This document shows, piece by piece, positions 1 through 4,282 of a DNA stretch of 7,180 nucleotides. The first letter of the stretch is position 1, and every line of letters starts with the position of its first letter. The stretch covers positions 1 to 7,180 of the forward strand of contig CAAEHZ010000423.1 of assembly GCA_900755865.1 (NCBI GenBank), read 5' to 3'. The notes beneath the pieces are model-generated. The model did no database searches and had not been told where the DNA came from. It was given only the letters and a program-made list of their open reading frames with translations. The DNA is from Lachnospiraceae bacterium (GTDB lineage Bacteria > Bacillota > Clostridia > Lachnospirales > Lachnospiraceae). The translations under genes were made by a program, and so were the position numbers.

Positions 1-497
1 TCCTCCAGCTTTGCAAGCTCTGCTTCCCTCTCATTGATGGCGTCCCGCAGCGCCTGCCGTTGTTCGTGCAACTCTTCCAAATCATATTCTGTCTGCTTAC
101 CCAGCACAGCATATTCATATTCTTTAATAATCTTGTAATCAGAGGATTCTAACTGATTTTTCAGCAGAAGGATTTGTGCCCGCACCTCATCCTGTTTCAT
201 CTGCCGTTCTGCCGCTTCCCGTTCCTCCTCTGTCGGCTCAACCTCCACAGGCTCCTCCGGCTCCTGATATACGCTGCCGTCATTTGACAGCTCATACCAG
301 CCCTCTCCCTGCCTGTACAGGGTGTTGAACGCCTCATATTCTCCTTTGTCCAGGGGGCATTTCTTTTCCTTATCAAGATACAGCCGGAATCCGCTTGTAT
401 TCGGCGTTCCCTCCTCTATTCGGATGATATTATCTCCCTGCTTTTTTACTATGGCTTCTTTCACCGTTTTTATATTTTTAAACTTAATGTATGCCAT
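1..497 (-). CDS. Phage protein after the tail fibre, acidic linker and helical C-terminus (3' end outside the window)
   Basis: Translated from ATG at 497 the frame is open to the left edge, giving 165 codons with no stop. The first ~75 residues begin MAYIKFKNIKTVKEAIVKKQ and form a mixed, probably beta-rich domain, with FRLYLDK and GWYELSNDGSVYQ. Residues about 79-97 are strongly acidic (repeated EP and EE). Residues about 98-165 are charged and predicted helical, with LESSDYKIIKEYEYAVLG, then YDLEELHEQRQALRDAINERE. That DYKIIK...YD...LH..R..LRD.IN pattern is familiar from small proteins next to tail fibre genes in Clostridia prophages and could pack as a helical hairpin or coiled coil. The role is not established; a tail-fibre accessory or assembly factor is a guess from position. 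The charged helix runs into the edge, so the end may be near. No holin, lysin or transmembrane segment is seen in the visible part. Confidence 0.8.
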   Translation of the reverse strand, partial: MAYIKFKNIKTVKEAIVKKQGDNIIRIEEGTPNTSGFRLYLDKEKKCPLDKGEYEAFNTLYRQGEGWYELSNDGSVYQEPEEPVEVEPTEEEREAAERQMKQDEVRAQILLLKNQLESSDYKIIKEYEYAVLGKQTEYDLEELHEQRQALRDAINEREAELAKLE

Positions 498-501
498 ATT
501 G

Positions 502-508
502 ACCTCCT
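502..508 (-). promoter_or_regulatory. Shine-Dalgarno for the left-edge gene
   Basis: AGGAGGT on the minus strand overlaps the TAG stop of the 222-residue gene (507-509) by two bases and lies 4 bases before the ATG at 497. It supports the start of a gene that is cut by the window edge. Confidence 0.85.
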
Positions 509-1175
509 AACCTACGCATCTTCTGCCGTACACGGTGGCATCATATATCTTGCATCTGGCTCCACCTTCATCATCCTGCCAGCAGTGTCCCTCTATGGTA
601 CACATTTGAGGATATGGCAGACTTACATTCCCCGCACCCTGATAGTTGTCATTTGTTGCTTCAAAAAGATTTGTTCCTGCTGCATTTTTTACCCGCAGCC
701 ATGACCCACCGCCACCAGACCATACTTCAATATTGTACGAAAAAGTAATTGCGTGATATTTTGCCCCGTCAAGGTATCTTGTAAATCCGTTGCTTCCATG
801 TTCACCTGCTTCCGCGTTAATCGTGCCAGTTCCGTCAATCAAATAGTTGTTGTAGGTATATACCGCGTACAGGGTGATATCGGAAGTCCCCATTGTTTTA
901 GAACCTAAGATATTGGCTACTCCCGGCGTTTCAGACCATCCCTCAAAAGTTGCACCCGGAACCACTGCAGCAAAGGAGAATGATGTAGGATTTAAGCAAT
1001 CCGCTCCCATCGTCCGCGTTTCCGCGTAGGCCTTCCCAGCTACGACATAGTAAACAGTATGGGCTGCACTCCAGACGGTCACTCCGTTACACACAATCGC
1101 GCTTAATGGTGTCAGGGCACCCCCTCCAACAGAGGCATACGCTGCGCCAAACTGACCGTTAGTTGCTATTTGCAT
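507..1175 (-). CDS. Small tail-associated protein with Flg_new / InlB B-repeat-like domain
   Basis: A 222-residue protein encoded immediately after the fibre; most likely a structural or host-contact accessory of the tail tip. Residues about 40-106 resemble a Flg_new (Listeria-Bacteroides repeat, InlB B-repeat type) unit: VYYVVAGKAYAETRTMGADC, then PTSFSFAAVVPGATFEGWSE and the closing DITLYAVYTY. That fold is a small beta-grasp-like domain found in bacterial surface adhesins and in some phage tail proteins. Residues about 110-222 are beta-rich, with a glycine loop VWSGGGGSWLRVKNAAGTNLFEA and four cysteines (192, 198, 208, 220) in the last 31 residues; I do not recognise this part. No signal peptide or transmembrane segment is visible. 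The start is ATG at 1175, chosen for its strong Shine-Dalgarno; a longer form from 1343 would run through the fibre gene out of frame. The domain call is by eye and the function is inferred from context. Confidence 0.75.
   Translation of the reverse strand: MQIATNGQFGAAYASVGGGALTPLSAIVCNGVTVWSAAHTVYYVVAGKAYAETRTMGADCLNPTSFSFAAVVPGATFEGWSETPGVANILGSKTMGTSDITLYAVYTYNNYLIDGTGTINAEAGEHGSNGFTRYLDGAKYHAITFSYNIEVWSGGGGSWLRVKNAAGTNLFEATNDNYQGAGNVSLPYPQMCTIEGHCWQDDEGGARCKIYDATVYGRRCVG
858..1058 (-). other. Flg_new / InlB B-repeat-like domain within the 222-residue protein
   Basis: Residues 40-106. The key pattern is a strand with an aromatic pair (VYY), a middle PTSF segment, FxGWSE, and a final strand D-x-TLYAVY. 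The usual family form is an F-x-GW core followed about 20-25 residues later by TLYAVW; here the W is Y. It is a single copy, not a tandem array. Confidence 0.6.
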
Positions 1176-1181
1176 AACATC

Positions 1182-1188
1182 CCTCCTT
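1182..1188 (-). promoter_or_regulatory. Shine-Dalgarno fixing the start of the 222-residue gene
   Basis: AAGGAGG on the minus strand overlaps the TAA stop of the fibre gene (1187-1189) by two bases and lies 6 bases before ATG at 1175. This strong site fixes the start at 1175 even though the frame stays open upstream to at least 1343, and suggests termination-reinitiation coupling with the fibre gene. Confidence 0.85.
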
Positions 1189-2332
1189 AGACATTGATGT
1201 ATAATACGCCGTTTACGATTGAAAAGCAGGAGGCATCCACTATTTTCCCTTTTTGCGAATAAAGGCTGCCGTCTGTATAAATTTGAAATGGAAATGTGAC
1301 CTCTCCGTTTTTCTCCTTGTATATTCTGAAATATTCGCTGCAATAGTCTATGTGAAAATTCCCATAAGAAGGTGTTGCGAAAATGATGTTTGGTGTATCG
1401 TTGTCCCCGCTATTGATTACAAGATTCCCCGTTACCGTGTCACCTGTCTTGTTAAATTTTGCATTAAAGCCATCCTGTACCGCCTTTGCATTTACCAGAT
1501 ACCCTGTTATGTTTGTCCCCGCCATAAGGTCCGTGTAGCTGGTGATGACCTGCATAAAGGCTCCTGCTGCCAAATCTGCAAAACATTTCTTTATTTTTCC
1601 AAATAGTATTTTGTGCGTTTCCCCAGATTCTACATTCTGCCTGCTCGATGCCTGTTCAAATTCCACCACATTATCGCCGGAATCGCCGGTCTTACCCAGC
1701 TTTCCATCTATGTCATTCTGCAGCTTTCCTACCACCGTCCCATCGATGCAGGTATCCGCGAATTTTAAAAATTCGGTGACAGCGTTCTGATACTGGGTGA
1801 ACAGCTCCGTTGTATCAATCGTTGCAAAAGGCACCGCCAGCCCGCACACTGTTGAATCCATCCGCCTGTCCGTGATATTCTGCTGCTGTAAACTGATGAC
1901 ACCTGCTGCCACATAGATATCCGCAACCACATAGTCTTTATATTCTTCCGTCCTTCGGCACTCTGGTGCCACAGGCTCATAGGATGGAACACCCTTTTGC
2001 AGCGTGACGTGGATATCTCTGTCCTCTTTACTCCATGTGATGGAAAGCCTGTCAATCCGGTGCAGCACTCCATCCGCCGGGTCTACATTCAGGATGATAT
2101 CTCCTGTGTTTTCGTACCGATATCCGTCAATAATCATTTTTCCCGACTTCAACGTGACTGTCATATCCCCGGAGGCAAGCACCTGCAAGTTTGTCGGCTC
2201 CTTCATAAAAATACCGGATGATATAAAAGCCCTGAAATACCTTGCAAAATCATCCGCCGTGTATGTCCTGTCATATCCATTTGCCGTCTGCTCCGCATCA
2301 AACGGAAAGCTTTTTTCTGTTTCCTGCGCCAT
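1187..2332 (-). CDS. Phage tail fibre / baseplate receptor-binding-type protein (modular)
   Basis: This 381-residue protein probably forms the fibre or upper baseplate that carries host contact. Residues about 8-165 form a module common in Firmicutes phage fibres: FPFDAEQTANGYDRTY-TADDFARYF near 9-33, a beta-rich part with IIDGYRYEN (67-75), RIDRLSITW (92-100) and the closing ITDRRMDSTVCG (153-164). Residues about 225-255 include ASSRQNVESGETHKILFGKIKKCF, a linker segment often seen in gut Clostridia prophage fibres. Two KTGD elements, KLGKTGDSGDN (from 211) and KFNKTGDTVTGNLVI (from 292), resemble short fibre-shaft repeats. The C-terminus (about 310-381), ending SIVNGVLYINV, is beta-rich and not recognised; it may be the tip. 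The start is ATG at 2332 with a good ribosome site, and the gene ends TAA 11 bases before the next gene. Fibre identity is well supported; the receptor is unknown. Confidence 0.85.
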   Translation of the reverse strand: MAQETEKSFPFDAEQTANGYDRTYTADDFARYFRAFISSGIFMKEPTNLQVLASGDMTVTLKSGKMIIDGYRYENTGDIILNVDPADGVLHRIDRLSITWSKEDRDIHVTLQKGVPSYEPVAPECRRTEEYKDYVVADIYVAAGVISLQQQNITDRRMDSTVCGLAVPFATIDTTELFTQYQNAVTEFLKFADTCIDGTVVGKLQNDIDGKLGKTGDSGDNVVEFEQASSRQNVESGETHKILFGKIKKCFADLAAGAFMQVITSYTDLMAGTNITGYLVNAKAVQDGFNAKFNKTGDTVTGNLVINSGDNDTPNIIFATPSYGNFHIDYCSEYFRIYKEKNGEVTFPFQIYTDGSLYSQKGKIVDASCFSIVNGVLYINV

Positions 2333-2336
2333 AGTA

Positions 2337-3398
2337 TCACTCCTTTGCTTTAATCAGATTTATCAGGGTGGGAACGTCATTCCCAAACGTCACCACATAA
2401 GATTCCTCCGTCTTTGAATACCCTTTCTGAATCTCTTTCACCTGTGTATTTACGGTGATTCCCCACTGTGAATCCGTACAGGTGACATAATCCCCCAGGG
2501 AAAAATTCATTGCCTTTTCTTTATTTATCTTACTTTCAAAAGCCTTTGCAATGTAGTACGTGGAGAGCTTCTCCGCTCCTTTCTGCCTTAACTGCTCCTG
2601 CAGGGTTTCTGCCGTAATATCGTTCCCGGAATATCCCGCCGCGTTGTAAAACATTTCACAGCGTTCCATGCCGGAGGCTTCCCCCACCGTCACCAGAACC
2701 CTCTCTGTATCCTCGCCTGGCCCGCCTACCAGACAGATGTTTTTGTAACTGGAAGAATCCTCGTTATATTCCTGGGTGAATACGTTCCCGAATTTTCTCG
2801 TAAAAATACAGGGATGCTCCGTTCCCAGCGTCCTGTCCGTGCCCTGGTAAATTTCAAACAGCAGCTTGTGCTTTTCATAGTCCAGCCTCAGTCTATACCC
2901 CAGCTCTGCTGTTTTCGCCATATCCGTCAAGGCTTCCTGAAGGTTGTCATAGGTGATTTGCTTTTCAATCACCTTCAAGTCCAGATTCAAAGGCTCCCCC
3001 AGTTCAATCAGAGGCATTTTCCGGCTTTCATCCTCCGGCTCAACCACCTGCTCCTTCACCATCTGCCTCATCAGCATCTCTGGTGTGCCCTTCATCACCA
3101 TCTTTTTCCAGATAATTCTCTGTTTTAAGTACCTGGATGCCATGTATCCCTGTATGGTGATGGTCTGCTGCCCGTATTTATTCAGCTTCAATGTTTTGCG
3201 CGTAATGATGGCCGGCTGTTCTTCGTCCGTCTTATACAACAGATTCCCGCGCTCCAAAAGAGCGTTCATTTTTTCCGTGAAAACAAATACCGCTTTCACC
3301 ACTCCCGGCTCATGCGCCCGCTCTGTCCAGAGGATGCTCTCATAGGTGGATATTACTCCTATGACATACAGATTTTTGTTTAAAATATAAATCTCCAA
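2337..3398 (-). CDS. Siphovirus Gp37-like tail protein (ReqiPepy6 Gp37 family), tail tip or baseplate hub
   Basis: This 353-residue protein sits where other siphoviruses encode Tal, the tail-associated hub after Dit. The N-terminus MEIYILNKNLYVIGVISTYESILWTER, the middle YDNLQEALTDMAKTAELGYRLRLDYEKHKLLFEIYQGTDR (about 150-190), KNICLVGGPGEDTERV (about 219-234) and the end LGDYVTCTDSQWGI...VTFGNDVPTL (about 301-345) match the general pattern I know for Siphovirus ReqiPepy6 Gp37-like proteins in Clostridia prophages. Unlike many Tal proteins it has no peptidase or lysozyme extension. The start is TTG (CAA at 3396-3398): an in-frame stop lies at 3420-3422, no ATG or GTG lies between, and the next in-frame Met is at residue 44, well inside conserved sequence. 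The gap to Dit is two bases. The hub role is inferred from position and family; no biochemical function can be read from motifs. Confidence 0.87.
   Translation of the reverse strand: MEIYILNKNLYVIGVISTYESILWTERAHEPGVVKAVFVFTEKMNALLERGNLLYKTDEEQPAIITRKTLKLNKYGQQTITIQGYMASRYLKQRIIWKKMVMKGTPEMLMRQMVKEQVVEPEDESRKMPLIELGEPLNLDLKVIEKQITYDNLQEALTDMAKTAELGYRLRLDYEKHKLLFEIYQGTDRTLGTEHPCIFTRKFGNVFTQEYNEDSSSYKNICLVGGPGEDTERVLVTVGEASGMERCEMFYNAAGYSGNDITAETLQEQLRQKGAEKLSTYYIAKAFESKINKEKAMNFSLGDYVTCTDSQWGITVNTQVKEIQKGYSKTEESYVVTFGNDVPTLINLIKAKE
2340..2346 (-). promoter_or_regulatory. Shine-Dalgarno for the tail fibre gene, abutting the upstream stop
   Basis: AAAGGAG on the minus strand is followed directly by the TGA stop of the Gp37-like gene (2337-2339), then ATACT... 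with ATG at 2332; spacing is 7 bases. The composite AAAGGAGTGA resembles an extended anti-SD match and confirms the ATG at 2332. Confidence 0.8.
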
Positions 3399-3400
3399 TT

Positions 3401-4282
3401 TTATACCCCCATGTACCAGTTATAAAAAGAAATCCTTGTTTCCAGCATTTTTTCCCCCTCGTCCGCCGCGTACCTGAACAGGTTATCCCCGGGCTCTAAC
3501 TGCAAAAAGGTATTCCCCTGCCCTACCATGTCAATCTTGCCGATATAGTCCTCCTCAATTCCGTTTTTTATCCGCGTGACCGTGTTCTCCTGCCCTGTCT
3601 GAATCACTATCTTCTCCCCGGCTTCCATGGAACAGAGTATCTTGATAGAGGTTCTTTTGTTGACGTCAAACAGGCTCGGGTTTTTCACCTCCCCGCCTGC
3701 TACAAAAGTAATCCTCATCCCTATCCGGATGCTGGATTTGTTGTAAACCACCGCAATCAGGGAACTGCTTTTGATGCCAAAATACACTCCCTCCTTTTTG
3801 GGAATGATTAGCGGGAAACGGAAATGTCCTATGACATTCGCCACCGCCACCAGTGATTCCACACTGTCCCTCCAATAGGGATATGGTGCAAACAGCTTAA
3901 TGTGGTATTGTTGCACCGGTGCAACTTCTGTAAATTCAAATTTCGGGCTTTTTTCCGTCACAACCGTAATGACCCTGTTTACTCCCCCGTAGTAGTGGGT
4001 CAGGGTCAGTTCCTTTTTCGGAACAAAAAGCATATTCAACTTATCCCGCAGCATCTGCATCTGTCCTGTGGATTCCGCTGTTATCTGCCCCTCTATCTCC
4101 ATATCCCGGGGCAGGACATAGCTGTTTAAAAGGGTTGCTCCGTCCTGGTCGAATCCCTGTGATTTGACAAGCTCCACCTCCAACCGGTCAAAGCCTTTCA
4201 TGTCCTGCACGGTGTAGGGATAGCCCGTCAGTTCCACGGAATTTATCCCGTTGCTGATTATGATTTTCCTGTCCGTTACCAT
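3401..4282 (-). CDS. Distal tail protein (Dit), phage tail family
   Basis: Dit proteins form a hexameric ring at the end of the siphovirus tail tube and act as the hub to which tip and receptor-binding proteins attach. This 293-residue protein has the expected length. The N-terminal half (about 1-138) looks like the Sipho_tail/Dit ring domain: a start with short beta strands (KIIISNGINSVELTGYPYTV), then LPRDMEIEGQI, a LRDKLNMLFVPKKELTLTHYYGG stretch around 78-100, and the QYHIKLFAPYPYWRD boundary near 125-139 that typically ends this domain. The C-terminal half (about 145-293) is beta-rich, with MRITFVAGGEVKNPSLFD and LQLEPGDNLFRY, fitting the galectin-like outer domain. The position directly after the tape measure and before the Gp37-like protein is diagnostic. 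The start is ATG at 4282, overlapping the tape measure stop. No truncation or unusual insertion is visible. Confidence 0.9.
   Translation of the reverse strand: MVTDRKIIISNGINSVELTGYPYTVQDMKGFDRLEVELVKSQGFDQDGATLLNSYVLPRDMEIEGQITAESTGQMQMLRDKLNMLFVPKKELTLTHYYGGVNRVITVVTEKSPKFEFTEVAPVQQYHIKLFAPYPYWRDSVESLVAVANVIGHFRFPLIIPKKEGVYFGIKSSSLIAVVYNKSSIRIGMRITFVAGGEVKNPSLFDVNKRTSIKILCSMEAGEKIVIQTGQENTVTRIKNGIEEDYIGKIDMVGQGNTFLQLEPGDNLFRYAADEGEKMLETRISFYNWYMGV
3405..3410 (-). promoter_or_regulatory. Shine-Dalgarno for the TTG-started Gp37-like gene
   Basis: GGGGGT on the minus strand falls in the last codons of the Dit gene (ATG GGG GTA TAA) and ends 6 bases before the TTG at 3398. It is purine-rich but only a fair match to AGGAGG. 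Together with the non-ATG start this suggests modest initiation, or coupling to Dit termination two bases upstream. Confidence 0.5.

Noticed and set aside
507..1175. Diversity-generating retroelement target (variable protein with a C-type lectin fold)
   Set aside because: The GGSW segment and Asn codons near residues 157-183 caught the eye, but there is no typical C-lectin framework, no template-repeat copy and no reverse transcriptase in the window.
1176..1343. A longer form of the 222-residue protein starting at 1343
   Set aside because: The extra 56 residues run out of frame through the 3' end of the fibre gene, are basic and low in family-like sequence, and the strong AAGGAGG site at 1182-1188 fixes the start at 1175.
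2004..2417. Plus-strand open frame of 137 codons opposite the fibre and Gp37-like genes
   Set aside because: It crosses the junction of two real minus-strand genes, its composition is shadow-like and it resembles no family.
3882..3925. Short palindrome-like TTGCACCGGTGCAA at about 3910-3923
   Set aside because: It is a perfect 14-base inverted repeat but lies inside conserved Dit coding sequence (the EVAPVQQ codons), has no loop or T-tract, and such short palindromes are expected by chance; no operator or terminator role can be supported.
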